Source: Mycolicibacter nonchromogenicus (GTDB lineage Bacteria; Actinomycetota; Actinomycetes; Mycobacteriales; Mycobacteriaceae). From it: DNA of 56,907 bases. Below, in pieces: positions 14,234 through 22,813 of this stretch. A model generated the notes under the pieces. That model made no database searches, was not told where the DNA came from, and worked only from the letters and a program-made list of their open reading frames with translations. The stretch spans positions 1 to 56,907 of the forward strand of contig NZ_LQPI01000085.1 of the NCBI RefSeq assembly GCF_002101775.1. Reading direction: 5' to 3'. Within the stretch, counting starts at the first letter, position 1, and each line of letters opens with the position of its first letter. The position numbers and the translations under genes were made by a program.

Positions 14234-15349
14234 TTACGCCGTGCCGGGGTGTGTCGCGCGCAGGGTCACTTCCTGGGCTTTGACCCCGAACCAGACCGTT
14301 TGGCCCGGCACCAGGCGCAGTTCGGCCGCGGCTTCGGCCGTGATGTGGGCGGCCAGTCCCGGCGATCCGTCCGGCTGGTCCATGCCGCGCACCGAAACCG
14401 TGCTGCCGCGTGCGTCGAGCTCGGCGACGACGACCTGGTGCAGATTGCGGGTGCTGCCGCCGCGCGGCGGCTCGCGGTAGACCGCCACCGCCCGCGGCGC
14501 GCTGACCGCCACCGCGGGCCGGCCCGGTTCGACACCGTCGTCGGGGCGGCCATGCCATTGGTCTCCCCACTCGGTGCGCAGTACTCCGGTGGCCTCGATC
14601 ACCCCGGCGACCAGGTTGAATCCGGCGATCTGCGCCCCGAAGCGGCTGCGGGGCGCGGCCAGTACGTCGGCTGCCCGGCCGACCTCGGCGACCCGACCGG
14701 ATTCCAGAACCAGGACCCGGTCAGCCAGGGCGAATACGTCGAGCAGGTCGTGAGTGACCAGCACGGTGCTGCGACCGGCCTTGCCGAGCACGTCGTGCAG
14801 CACCGTGCGCACGGCCGACGCCGCGCCCACGTCGAGCCCGGCGAACGGCTCGTCGAGCAGCAGCACCTCCGGTTCTGCGGCCAGCGCACGGGCGATCGCG
14901 ACGCGCTGCGCCTGCCCGCCGGAGAGCCGCCGCGGCCGGCGTTCGGCCAACTCTTCGGCGTCCACCGCGCGCAGCCACGGCGCCGCGAGGGTTCGGGTGT
15001 GTTTCCGGCGCAGGTCGAGGCGACGCCGGTGAGGCGAACCGAACGCCACGTTGGCCGCCACACTCAGATGCGGGAACAGCAGCGGATCCTGCAGCAGTAG
15101 GCCCACCCGGCGATCGCAGGTCGGCACCTGCACCCCGGCCCGGGTGTCGGTCAGCACGCGGTCACCGGCGCGGAGCAGGCCTTCGTCCGGTCGCAGCAGG
15201 CCCGCGATCACGTGCAGCAGGGTCGACTTCCCCGCACCGTTGGGCCCCAAGACCGCCAGCACCTCGCCCGGCGCGACGCTCAGCGTCACGTCCAGGCCGC
15301 GTTCGGCGACCACCGCGCGCAGCGTGAGCCCAGCGGTTTCGGCGCTCAC
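14234..15349 (-). CDS. modC: Molybdate ABC transporter ATP-binding protein
   Basis: 371 residues from a GTG whose bases overlap the modB stop (GTGA), so translation is coupled. Walker A GPNGAGKST, Q-loop LLLQDPLLFPHL, signature LSGGQAQRV, Walker B VLLLDEP and switch VTHD are all present. A C-terminal MOP/TOBE domain (about 285-365, VSVRGMDQPDGSPGL) fits molybdate or tungstate binding for feedback control. It powers ModAB. Confidence 0.95.
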   Translation of the reverse strand: MSAETAGLTLRAVVAERGLDVTLSVAPGEVLAVLGPNGAGKSTLLHVIAGLLRPDEGLLRAGDRVLTDTRAGVQVPTCDRRVGLLLQDPLLFPHLSVAANVAFGSPHRRRLDLRRKHTRTLAAPWLRAVDAEELAERRPRRLSGGQAQRVAIARALAAEPEVLLLDEPFAGLDVGAASAVRTVLHDVLGKAGRSTVLVTHDLLDVFALADRVLVLESGRVAEVGRAADVLAAPRSRFGAQIAGFNLVAGVIEATGVLRTEWGDQWHGRPDDGVEPGRPAVAVSAPRAVAVYREPPRGGSTRNLHQVVVAELDARGSTVSVRGMDQPDGSPGLAAHITAEAAAELRLVPGQTVWFGVKAQEVTLRATHPGTA

Positions 15350-16137
15350 CCGATGCTGCCCAGCCGTCGAGCACCCACGACCAGCACCACCGCAGCGGCA
15401 ACGGCCACCAGCACCAGCGACATCGCCGCCGCGGCGTCGGCGTCCGACACGCGCTGCAGATAGATGGCCAGCGGCAGCGTCCGGGTGACGCCTTCCAGGG
15501 ATCCGGCGAAGGTCAGCGTCGCGCCGAATTCCCCGAGGGAGCGCGCGAAGGCCAGAACCGCTCCTGAGATCAGGCCCGGGGTCAACAGCGGCAGGGTGAC
15601 CCGCCACCACACCGCGCTGGGCCGGGCCCCCAAGGTGGCCGCCACCCGCTCGTAGTCGGCCCCGGCGGTCCGCGCCGCGCCTTCCAGGGCGATCACCAGG
15701 AACGGCAATGACACGAAGGTCTGCGCCAGCACCACCGCGGTGGTGGTGAACGCGATGTGGATTCCGGCTGCCTCCAGATAGCGTCCCAGCAGGCCGAGCC
15801 GGCCGAAGGCATACAGCAGCGCGATTCCGCCCACCACCGGCGGCAGGACCAGCGGCAACAGCACCAGCGGCCGGAGCAGGCGCACCACCCGCGCCTGGCT
15901 GCGGGCCAGCACCAGGGCCATCGGCACCCCGAGCACCACACACAGCACCGTGCTGGCCGCGGCGGTGCGCACGCTCAGCCGCAGTGCCGTGGTGGCCGAC
16001 GGACTGCTGATCAACGACCAGAAATGCGGCCAGTCGACTTTGGCGGCGATCCCCACCAGTGGCAGCACCACGAACGCTGCGCCGATCGCGGCGGGCACAT
16101 AGACCCAGCCCGGCAGATCATCAGGCCGGCGGACCAC
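15346..16137 (-). CDS. modB: Molybdate ABC transporter permease
   Basis: 263 residues with about six membrane helices and the binding-protein-dependent permease signature ADYERVAATLGARPSAVWWR (the EAA loop contacting ModC). GTG start, 6 bp after modA. It forms the channel through which ModA-delivered molybdate passes. Confidence 0.93.
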   Translation of the reverse strand: MVRRPDDLPGWVYVPAAIGAAFVVLPLVGIAAKVDWPHFWSLISSPSATTALRLSVRTAAASTVLCVVLGVPMALVLARSQARVVRLLRPLVLLPLVLPPVVGGIALLYAFGRLGLLGRYLEAAGIHIAFTTTAVVLAQTFVSLPFLVIALEGAARTAGADYERVAATLGARPSAVWWRVTLPLLTPGLISGAVLAFARSLGEFGATLTFAGSLEGVTRTLPLAIYLQRVSDADAAAAMSLVLVAVAAAVVLVVGARRLGSIG

Positions 16138-16143
16138 GGTGGG

Positions 16144-16899
16144 TCAGGGCTTACCGAAGCCGGCCGCGTGCAGCACCTTCTGCCCTGCCTCGCCGGTGAC
16201 CAGGTCGACGAACGCCCGGGCCGGCCCGGGCGACGGAGCCTGACGTAACAGCACGATCGGGTAGGTGTTGACCGCGTCGCTGGCCTCGGGGAACTCGACG
16301 GTGGCCACTTTGTCGCCGGCGTACTGCGCGTCGGTGCGGTACACCACTCCGGCATCGGCTTGGCCGGTGGTGACCTTGTTGAGGACATCGGTGACGTCGG
16401 GCTCTTCGCTGACCGGGTGAAGTGTGACGCCGGTGGCCGCCTGGACCTTGTGGGTGGCCGCGCCGCACGGGACCGGGGTCTGACACACCACCACCGCGAG
16501 TCCGGGTGCGGTCAGGTCGGCGAAGGAGCGCACCCGGTGCGGGTTTCCGGGTGCCGTCACGATCACCAGCGTGTTGCTGGCGAACGGCACCGCCGCGTCG
16601 TCGAGCAGGCCGGCCTGCGAAACCTTCTCCATCTGGGCGGCGTTGGCCGAGGCGAAGACGTCGGCCCGCGCTCCCTGTGTCAGTTGGGTGGCCAGATCTG
16701 AGGAGCCGGCGAAGTTGAAGGCAACTTCCACTCCGGGGTTGTCGGTTTTGAACTGCTGGGCGATCTCGGTGAAAGCGGGCTCCAGCGAAGCGGCCGCGAA
16801 CACCGTGATCGACGGTGCCGCCGGCTGAAGGCCACAGCCGGTCAGTCCCGCGGCCAGCATGACCGCCGCTGCGCCGCAGAGCACCTGGCTACGCCCCAT
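16144..16899 (-). CDS. modA: Molybdate-binding lipoprotein of the ModABC transporter
   Basis: 251 residues from the ATG at 16899. The in-frame extension upstream runs through a 55-bp tandem repeat and is not coding. A lipoprotein signal ends LAAGLTGC, so the cysteine is the predicted acylated residue. ModA motifs follow: ITVFAAASLEPAFTEIA, NFAGSSDLATQL, GARADVFASAN, VYRTDAQYAG and YPIVLLR. It captures molybdate outside the membrane for ModBC. First gene of modABC. Confidence 0.93.
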   Translation of the reverse strand: MGRSQVLCGAAAVMLAAGLTGCGLQPAAPSITVFAAASLEPAFTEIAQQFKTDNPGVEVAFNFAGSSDLATQLTQGARADVFASANAAQMEKVSQAGLLDDAAVPFASNTLVIVTAPGNPHRVRSFADLTAPGLAVVVCQTPVPCGAATHKVQAATGVTLHPVSEEPDVTDVLNKVTTGQADAGVVYRTDAQYAGDKVATVEFPEASDAVNTYPIVLLRQAPSPGPARAFVDLVTGEAGQKVLHAAGFGKP

Positions 16900-16912
16900 A
16901 GCCTGGGAGCCT

Positions 16913-17060
16913 AGCGGTGATCGCAAGCGCGGCGAAGCAGCGCGCCGCGGGTCACCGCCGGCAGCACAGCGGTGATCGCAAGCGCGGCGAAGCAGCGCGC
17001 CGCGGGTCACCGCCGGCAGCACAGCGGTGATCGCAAGCGCTGCGAAGGAGCGCCGCGGGT
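16913..17060. repeat. 55-bp tandem repeat (MIRU/VNTR-like), two perfect copies plus a diverged third
   Basis: Copies begin at 16913, 16968 and 17023, each starting AGCGGTGATCGCAAGCGC. The first two are identical across 55 bp. The third carries substitutions and a deletion and fades near 17060. Because 55 is not a multiple of three, the repeat is not coding. It fills the upstream region of modA, so copy number could affect modA transcription. Size and intergenic placement are like mycobacterial interspersed repeats. Confidence 0.85.
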
Positions 17061-17188
17061 CCCCCACCGGGCCATACGGCGGTGCTCGCAGGTCTGTGTC
17101 CGGATCGTGTCTGTGCCGAGTTCCGCCCTATCCCCGCAAATCGGCTACCGTCCAGTAACATAGCTCGGAACACGAGGAGGAACTACCG

Positions 17189-17860
17189 ATGGATGTGCTG
17201 GTCACCGGTGGTGACACCGATTTGGGTCGCACCATTGCCGAGGGTTTCAGCGAGGCTGGCCACAAGGTGACGCTCGCCGGTTTGCGGGGCCCCGAGCTTG
17301 AGGTCGCCGCCAAGGAGCTCGACGCGGACGCGGTCGTCTGCGACAACACCGACCCGGCAAGCATGCTGCAGGCCCGCGGACTGTTTCCGCACCACCTCGA
17401 CACCATCGTCAACGTCCCGGCGCCGCGCTGGCAGGGCGGCGACCCGCGCGGCTATTCGCTGGCCGACCAGGCCACTGCCTGGCGCAGCGCGCTCGACTCC
17501 ACCGTGCTCTCGGCCGTGTTGACCGTCTCGACCATCGGCGACCACCTGCGCTCGGGCGGCTCCATCATCTCGGTGGTGCCGGACAACCCCCGCGACGGCA
17601 GCGCTGAGGCGGCGGTCAAGGCCGCGTTGGCCAACTGGACCGCCGGCCAGGCAACTACCTTCGGCACTCGCGGGATCACCGTCAATGTGGTGGCAGCCGG
17701 CGAACACGCCCGGCCGGGCTACGACGGGCTGACCCGGGTTCCGCCCACCGGAGCAGCCGAGATCGCCCGTCTCGCAGTGTTTTTGACTTCACCGGCCGCC
17801 CGGCACATCACCGGCCAGACGCTGCACGTCGGCCAAGGAGCACTGGCCAGCTTCGGCTGA
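17189..17860 (+). CDS. Atypical short-chain dehydrogenase/reductase-like protein (Rv1856c type)
   Basis: 223 residues preceded by a strong GAGGAGGAA ribosome site and a TAACAT box about 28 bp upstream. The fold is SDR: VLVTGGDTDLG at the dinucleotide loop, GGSIISVVPDN, and the C-terminal GQTLHVGQGA. However, the catalytic YxxxK reads EAAVK, so the tyrosine is Glu, and the NNAG motif is NVPAP. Classic oxidoreductase activity is therefore doubtful; it may bind a nucleotide without catalysis or use another mechanism. It is divergent from modA and followed by ndh. Confidence 0.75.
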   Translation: MDVLVTGGDTDLGRTIAEGFSEAGHKVTLAGLRGPELEVAAKELDADAVVCDNTDPASMLQARGLFPHHLDTIVNVPAPRWQGGDPRGYSLADQATAWRSALDSTVLSAVLTVSTIGDHLRSGGSIISVVPDNPRDGSAEAAVKAALANWTAGQATTFGTRGITVNVVAAGEHARPGYDGLTRVPPTGAAEIARLAVFLTSPAARHITGQTLHVGQGALASFG

Positions 17861-17968
17861 CTGTGACAGGAGTGGCTAATCCCACAACCACTGGATGCAG
17901 TGACCGCCTGTTAGGTCGACTAGCGTATTGGGTGAACGCAGTCACCGTCGAGGAGCAACCGGATTCCC

Positions 17969-19354
17969 ATGAGCGCCCAGCCTGAAGTCACTGCGCAGCA
18001 GAGCCGACGACACCAGGTCGTCATCATCGGCTCGGGTTTCGGTGGGCTGACCGCGGCAAAGAAGCTCAAGCGAGCCGACGTCGACGTCAAGTTGATCGCC
18101 CGCACCACCCACCACCTGTTCCAGCCGCTGCTGTACCAGGTGGCGACCGGCATTCTGTCTGAGGGCGAGATCGCGCCGTCCACCCGCGTTGTGCTGCGCA
18201 AACAGCGCAATGTCCAGGTGCTGCTCGGTGATGTCACCCGTATCGATCTGGCCGGCAAGTTCGTCACCTCCGAGGTGCTCGGCCACACCTACGACACCCC
18301 GTTCGACACTCTGGTCGTCGCCGCCGGCGCCGGGCAGTCCTACTTCGGCAACGACCAATTCGCCGAATTCGCACCCGGCATGAAGACCATCGACGACGCG
18401 CTGGAGCTGCGGGGTCGCATCCTGAGCGCCTTCGAGCAGGCCGAGCGGTCCCGTGATCAGGCCCGGCGGGAAAAGCTGCTGACCTTCACCGTGGTGGGCG
18501 CCGGACCGACCGGCGTCGAAATGGCCGGGCAGATCGCCGAGTTGGCCAACTACACGCTCAAGGGCGCGTTCCGCAACATCGACTCCACCAAGGCGCGGGT
18601 GATCCTGCTCGATGCCGCACCGGCGGTGCTGCCGCCGATGGGCGAGAAGCTGGGCCGCCGGGCCGCCGAGCGGCTTGAGAAGATGGGCGTGGAGATCCAA
18701 CTCGGGGCCATGGTCACCGACGTCGACCGCAACGGCCTGACCGTCAAGGACCCCGACGGCACGCTCCGGCGCATCGAGTCCCAGTGCAAGGTGTGGTCCG
18801 CCGGTGTCGCTGCCAGCCCGCTGGGCCGCGATCTCGCCGAACAGTCCGATGTGGAACTCGACCGCGCCGGGCGGGTCAAGGTGTTGCCGGACCTGTCCGT
18901 GCCGGGCCATCCGAACGTCTTCGTCGTCGGCGACATGGCGGCCGTCGACGGTGTCCCCGGTATGGCGCAGGGCGCCATCCAGGGCGCCAAACACGTCGCC
19001 AACATCATCAAAGCCGAGCTCGGCGGCGCCGACCCGGCTGACCGGGAGCCCTTCCAGTACCTGGACAAGGGCTCCATGGCCACCGTGTCCCGGTTCTCCG
19101 CGGTCACCAAGATCGGGCCCCTGGAGTTCAGCGGTTTCCTGGCCTGGCTCGCCTGGCTGGGACTGCACCTGATCTACCTGGTCGGGTTCAAGAACAAGAT
19201 CAGCACTCTGCTGTCCTGGAACGTCACGTTCTTGAGCACCCGGCGTGGCCAGCTCACCATCACCGAGCAGCAGGCCTTCGCCAGGACACGTCTGGAACAG
19301 CTCGAGGTCTTGGCGGCCGAGGCGCAACGCGGCTCGGAACGCGCGGTCAGTTAG
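17969..19354 (+). CDS. ndh: Type II NADH dehydrogenase (NADH:menaquinone oxidoreductase)
   Basis: 461 residues. FAD site VVIIGSGFGGLTAAKKL, NADH site FTVVGAGPTGVEMAGQIAEL, and the flavin motif NVFVVGDMAAVDG. The C-terminal amphipathic/hydrophobic segment LAWLAWLGLHLIYLVGF is the membrane anchor of NDH-2. It passes electrons from NADH to menaquinone without pumping protons and is the main NADH oxidase of mycobacteria. GAGGAGC lies upstream of the ATG. Confidence 0.95.
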   Translation: MSAQPEVTAQQSRRHQVVIIGSGFGGLTAAKKLKRADVDVKLIARTTHHLFQPLLYQVATGILSEGEIAPSTRVVLRKQRNVQVLLGDVTRIDLAGKFVTSEVLGHTYDTPFDTLVVAAGAGQSYFGNDQFAEFAPGMKTIDDALELRGRILSAFEQAERSRDQARREKLLTFTVVGAGPTGVEMAGQIAELANYTLKGAFRNIDSTKARVILLDAAPAVLPPMGEKLGRRAAERLEKMGVEIQLGAMVTDVDRNGLTVKDPDGTLRRIESQCKVWSAGVAASPLGRDLAEQSDVELDRAGRVKVLPDLSVPGHPNVFVVGDMAAVDGVPGMAQGAIQGAKHVANIIKAELGGADPADREPFQYLDKGSMATVSRFSAVTKIGPLEFSGFLAWLAWLGLHLIYLVGFKNKISTLLSWNVTFLSTRRGQLTITEQQAFARTRLEQLEVLAAEAQRGSERAVS

Positions 19355-19355
19355 C

Positions 19356-19383
19356 CGGCCGACAGCGCCGGCGCTGTCGGCCG
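19356..19383. terminator. 28-bp perfect palindrome between convergent ndh and thioesterase genes
   Basis: A self-complementary GC-rich sequence beginning CGGCCGACAGCG and ending CGCTGTCGGCCG sits two bases after the ndh stop and seven before the thioesterase stop. It can form the same hairpin in both directions, as expected of a bidirectional terminator. No T-run is present. Confidence 0.7.
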
Positions 19384-19390
19384 AGTCGGC

Positions 19391-19804
19391 TCACTCCGAC
19401 AGGTTCTGCAGCCGGACCTGGCCGCGGGCAAGCACCCGCCGCTCGGCGTCGGTGATCGTCACCAACCACAACTGCTGGCGCCGGCCCCGATGAATCGGGG
19501 TGGATTCGGCATAGACGGTTCCCGACGACACCGCTCGAAGGAAGTCGGTGTTGTTGTTGACTCCGACCACGGTGCCGCCCGCCGGGCAGCCGTCGCGGTT
19601 GAGCCAGCTGTGCGCCGAGACGCTGGCCACGCTCTCGATGATCGAGCAGTACACGCCCCCGTGCACGATGCCCGCCGGCTGGCAGAGCTTGGGCTGCAGT
19701 TCCAGTTCGGCGCGCGCACCGTCTGGACCGACGTCGGTGTAGACCAGACCGATCTCGGAGTCGAAGGGCGCGGAGAACTCGGACGGAATCCCGGTGGCAG
19801 CCAT
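19391..19804 (-). CDS. PaaI-type hotdog thioesterase (Rv1847-like)
   Basis: 137 residues with the hotdog thioesterase signature CQPAGIVHGGVYCSIIESVAS and the second-half motif VVGVNNNTDFLRAV. It would hydrolyse an acyl-CoA (often aryl-CoA); the substrate is unknown. In M. tuberculosis the urease genes follow this gene; here ndh is directly adjacent. Confidence 0.88.
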   Translation of the reverse strand: MAATGIPSEFSAPFDSEIGLVYTDVGPDGARAELELQPKLCQPAGIVHGGVYCSIIESVASVSAHSWLNRDGCPAGGTVVGVNNNTDFLRAVSSGTVYAESTPIHRGRRQQLWLVTITDAERRVLARGQVRLQNLSE

Positions 19805-19939
19805 GTGATGGTTTTACACGATGCCCGCACGGACGAGCCGAGCCCCGACCCCGTCGCAGCAGACGCTCAGCTTCTGATACGACGCCCGGTAGTAATTAAG
19901 GGTAGGCTTGCTCCGTTGCCCGGGGAGTTGATGACAAAC

Positions 19940-20356
19940 ATGGCGAAGCAGACCCATCTAGGGGACTTGGAACGCGCGGTGATGGACCATCTGTGGTCAT
20001 CGCCGGAGTCTCAGACGGTGCGCGAGGTCCACGAAGCCCTGTCGACCCAGCGCGACCTCGCCTACACGACCGTGATGACGGTCCTGCAGCGACTGGCCAA
20101 GAAGAATCTCGTGTCGCAGATTCGCGATGACCGTGCACACCGCTACACCCCGGTCCGGGGCCGCGACGAATTGGTCGCCGGACTGATGGTCGAGGCACTC
20201 GATCAGGCCGCCGACTCCGGAGACCGCCGGGCCGCGCTGGTGCATTTCGTCGAACGCGTCGGCGTCGACGAGGCCGCCGCACTGCGGCGTGCGCTGGACG
20301 AACTGGAGGCCAAGCATCGCGTCCGCCTCCCAGGTAGCGGCCGACCTGCGTCCTGA
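19940..20356 (+). CDS. blaI: BlaI-family transcriptional repressor
   Basis: 138 residues beginning MAKQTHLGDLERAVMDHLW, as in Rv1846c. An in-frame ATG at 19931 is closer to the GGGGAG ribosome site and cannot be excluded. Winged-helix DNA-binding motif: TVREVHEALS, TTVMTVLQRLAKKNLV, RYTPVRGRDE. It represses beta-lactamase and cell-wall-stress genes and is inactivated when the M56 partner cleaves it. An A/T-rich stretch at about 19888-19905 upstream may hold the promoter and autoregulatory operator, but I cannot define a palindrome. Confidence 0.93.
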   Translation: MAKQTHLGDLERAVMDHLWSSPESQTVREVHEALSTQRDLAYTTVMTVLQRLAKKNLVSQIRDDRAHRYTPVRGRDELVAGLMVEALDQAADSGDRRAALVHFVERVGVDEAAALRRALDELEAKHRVRLPGSGRPAS

Positions 20357-20370
20357 GGGAGACTTACAGC

Positions 20371-21309
20371 GTGTCCGCGCTGGCCTTCTCCATCGTCGCG
20401 CTGCTGCTCGTAGGGCCCGTACCGGCCCTGCTGGCGCGCGCTGACTGGCCGCTTCGCGCTCCCCGTGCCGCACTGGTGCTCTGGCAGGCCATCGCGATCG
20501 CGGCGGTGCTGTCCGCGTTCAGCGCGGGTCTGGCCACCGCAAGCCGGCTGCTGATGCCCGGCCCCGACGGCCGTCCCACGTCGACGATTCTCGGCTCGCT
20601 CGATCGGTTGGGTTGGCCGCTGTGGACCTTCTACGTCGCGGTCTTCGTCTTGACCCTCATGGTCGGGATGCGCCTCACCTGGACGGTGTTGCGGGTCGCG
20701 ATCCGCACCCGGCAGCGCCGGGCCCACCACCGCATGCTCGTCGACCTGGTCAGTGTCACCGACCGCCCACCCGCGGTGCGCACCAGTGGGCTGCGCATTC
20801 TGCAGGTGATGCAGCCACTGGCCTACTGCCTTCCCGGCGTGCGGAGCCGGGTGGTGGTCAGTTCCGGCACCCTCGACGCACTCGGTGACACCGAATTGGC
20901 CGCGCTGCTCTGCCATGAGCGGGCCCACCTGCGCGCCCGGCACGACTTGGTTCTCGAGGCCTTCTCGGCGGTGCACACCGCGTTCCCCTGGTTCGTGCGC
21001 AGCGCCAGCGCCCTGGACGCGGTACGGCTGCTGATCGAGCTGCTCGCCGACGACGCCGCCGTTCGCGTTGCCGGCGCCCCTCCCCTGGCCCGGGCCCTGG
21101 TGACCTGCGCCTCGGCCAAAGTCCCCGCCGGCGCACTGGCGGCCGGCGGCACCAACACGGTGCTGCGGGTGCAGCGGTTGTCGGGGCGGGGCAACAGTCC
21201 AGCGCTGGCTGCGGCCGCCTATTCGGCCGCAGCCGGGGTGCTGGCGGTGCCGACGGTGGCGCTGGCGGTACCGTGGCTGACCGAGCTGCACCGACTGATC
21301 GCGGGGTAA
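20371..21309 (+). CDS. BlaR1-like M56 membrane metalloprotease (Rv1845c type)
   Basis: 312 residues from a GTG with GAGGGAGA upstream, 14 bp after blaI. Several membrane helices flank the M56 zinc protease site CHERAHLRARHD (HExxH). Unlike staphylococcal BlaR1 there is no C-terminal penicillin-binding sensor domain, so sensing must be indirect. It probably cleaves BlaI. Confidence 0.9.
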   Translation: MSALAFSIVALLLVGPVPALLARADWPLRAPRAALVLWQAIAIAAVLSAFSAGLATASRLLMPGPDGRPTSTILGSLDRLGWPLWTFYVAVFVLTLMVGMRLTWTVLRVAIRTRQRRAHHRMLVDLVSVTDRPPAVRTSGLRILQVMQPLAYCLPGVRSRVVVSSGTLDALGDTELAALLCHERAHLRARHDLVLEAFSAVHTAFPWFVRSASALDAVRLLIELLADDAAVRVAGAPPLARALVTCASAKVPAGALAAGGTNTVLRVQRLSGRGNSPALAAAAYSAAAGVLAVPTVALAVPWLTELHRLIAG

Positions 21310-21364
21310 CCCGCGCCGCCCGGCGGCCCGGGCATCGGATCACCTACCACCGAGAGGCGAATAC

Positions 21365-22813
21365 ATGAGCGCGTCGGACGTTGTTGGCACCGCCCAGATC
21401 GGCGTGACCGGACTGGCGGTCATGGGATCCAACATCGCGCGCAACTTCGCCCGCCACGGCTACACCGTGGCGCTGCACAACCGCTCGGTCGCCAAGACCG
21501 ACGCACTGCTGGACGCCTACGGCTCCGAAGGCAGTTTCGTGCGCAGTGAATCGATTCCGGAATTCCTGGCCGCCCTGGAAAAGCCGCGCCGTGTCCTGAT
21601 CATGGTCAAGGCGGGTGATCCCACCGACGCCGTCATCAATGAACTCGCCGACGCGATGGAGCCGGGCGACATCATCATCGACGGCGGTAACGCGCTCTAC
21701 ACCGACACCATTCGCCGGGAGAAGGCGATGGCCGCCCGCGGCCTGCACTTCGTGGGAGCCGGAATCTCCGGCGGCGAGGAAGGCGCACTCAACGGCCCCT
21801 CGATCATGCCGGGCGGCCCCAAGAAGTCCTACGAGTCGTTGGGGCCGCTGCTCGAGGAGATCTCGGCCCACGTCGACGGCGTGCCGTGCTGCACCCACAT
21901 CGGGCCGGACGGCGCGGGGCACTTCGTGAAGATGGTGCACAACGGCATCGAGTACTCCGACATGCAGCTGATCGGCGAGGCCTACCAACTGCTGCGCGAC
22001 GGGCTGGGACTGTCGGCTCCGCAGATCGCCGAGGTGTTCACCGAATGGAACTCCGGGGAGCTGGACAGCTACCTGGTCGAGATCACCGCCGAGGTGCTGC
22101 GGCAGGTCGACGCCAAGACCGGCCAGCCCCTGGTCGACGTCATCGTCGACGAAGCCGAGCAGAAGGGCACCGGGCGCTGGACCGTGAAGTCCGCTCTGGA
22201 CTTGGGCGTTCCGGTCACCGGCATCGCCGAGGCGGTGTTCGCCCGGGCGCTGTCGGGCTCGGTGCCGCAGCGTCGCGCCGCGGCGGGTCTGGCGGCGGGC
22301 AGTCTCGGCGAACGCCCCGCGGATGCGGCCCGCTTCACCGAGGACGTCCGGCAGGCGCTGTATGCCTCCAAGATCGTCGCCTATGCGCAGGGCTTCAACC
22401 AGATTCAGGCCGGCAGTGCCGAGTACGGCTGGAATGTCACCCCGGGAGACCTGGCGACGATCTGGCGCGGCGGCTGCATCATCCGCGCGAAGTTCCTCAA
22501 CCGCATCAAAGAGGCATTCGACACCGACCCCGACCTGGTGAGCCTGCTCGCGGCGCCGTATTTCCGCAACGCGGTCGAGGCGGCCATCGACTCCTGGCGG
22601 CGGGTGGTGACCACGGCGGTCAGCCTCGGTATCCCGGCCCCCGGTTTCTCCTCGGCCCTGGCCTACTACGACGGCCTGCGGACTGAGCGGCTGCCGGCCG
22701 CCCTGACCCAGGCCCAGCGCGACTACTTCGGCGCGCACAGCTACGGCCGGGTGGACGCGCAGGGCAAGTTCCACACGCTGTGGAGCGCCGACCGCAGCGA
22801 AGTGCCGGTCTAG
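21365..22813 (+). CDS. gnd1: 6-phosphogluconate dehydrogenase, decarboxylating
   Basis: 482 residues, full family length. NADP site IGVTGLAVMGSNIARNF; substrate motifs GISGGEEGALNGPSIMPGG and HFVKMVHNGIEYSDMQLI with the catalytic Lys and neighbouring residues. It converts 6-phosphogluconate to ribulose 5-phosphate with NADPH production. GAGAGG precedes the ATG. Its stop overlaps that of the convergent hydrolase gene by two bases (CTAG). Confidence 0.95.
   Translation: MSASDVVGTAQIGVTGLAVMGSNIARNFARHGYTVALHNRSVAKTDALLDAYGSEGSFVRSESIPEFLAALEKPRRVLIMVKAGDPTDAVINELADAMEPGDIIIDGGNALYTDTIRREKAMAARGLHFVGAGISGGEEGALNGPSIMPGGPKKSYESLGPLLEEISAHVDGVPCCTHIGPDGAGHFVKMVHNGIEYSDMQLIGEAYQLLRDGLGLSAPQIAEVFTEWNSGELDSYLVEITAEVLRQVDAKTGQPLVDVIVDEAEQKGTGRWTVKSALDLGVPVTGIAEAVFARALSGSVPQRRAAAGLAAGSLGERPADAARFTEDVRQALYASKIVAYAQGFNQIQAGSAEYGWNVTPGDLATIWRGGCIIRAKFLNRIKEAFDTDPDLVSLLAAPYFRNAVEAAIDSWRRVVTTAVSLGIPAPGFSSALAYYDGLRTERLPAALTQAQRDYFGAHSYGRVDAQGKFHTLWSADRSEVPV

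Noticed and set aside
15350..15943. Upstream extension of modC giving a 569-codon frame
   Set aside because: It is antisense-frame reading through modB; the GTG overlapping the modB stop gives the normal ModC length.
16913..17060. Three repeat units considered as a CRISPR array
   Set aside because: Units are directly adjacent with no unique spacers and are 55 bp long; it is a tandem repeat.
17942..19327. 461-codon minus-strand frame opposite ndh
   Set aside because: Same extent as the real ndh gene; low-complexity His/Gly/Gln-rich translation typical of GC-rich antisense frames.
19880..19930. BlaI operator upstream of blaI
   Set aside because: An A/T-rich stretch is present but no convincing inverted repeat could be defined by eye.
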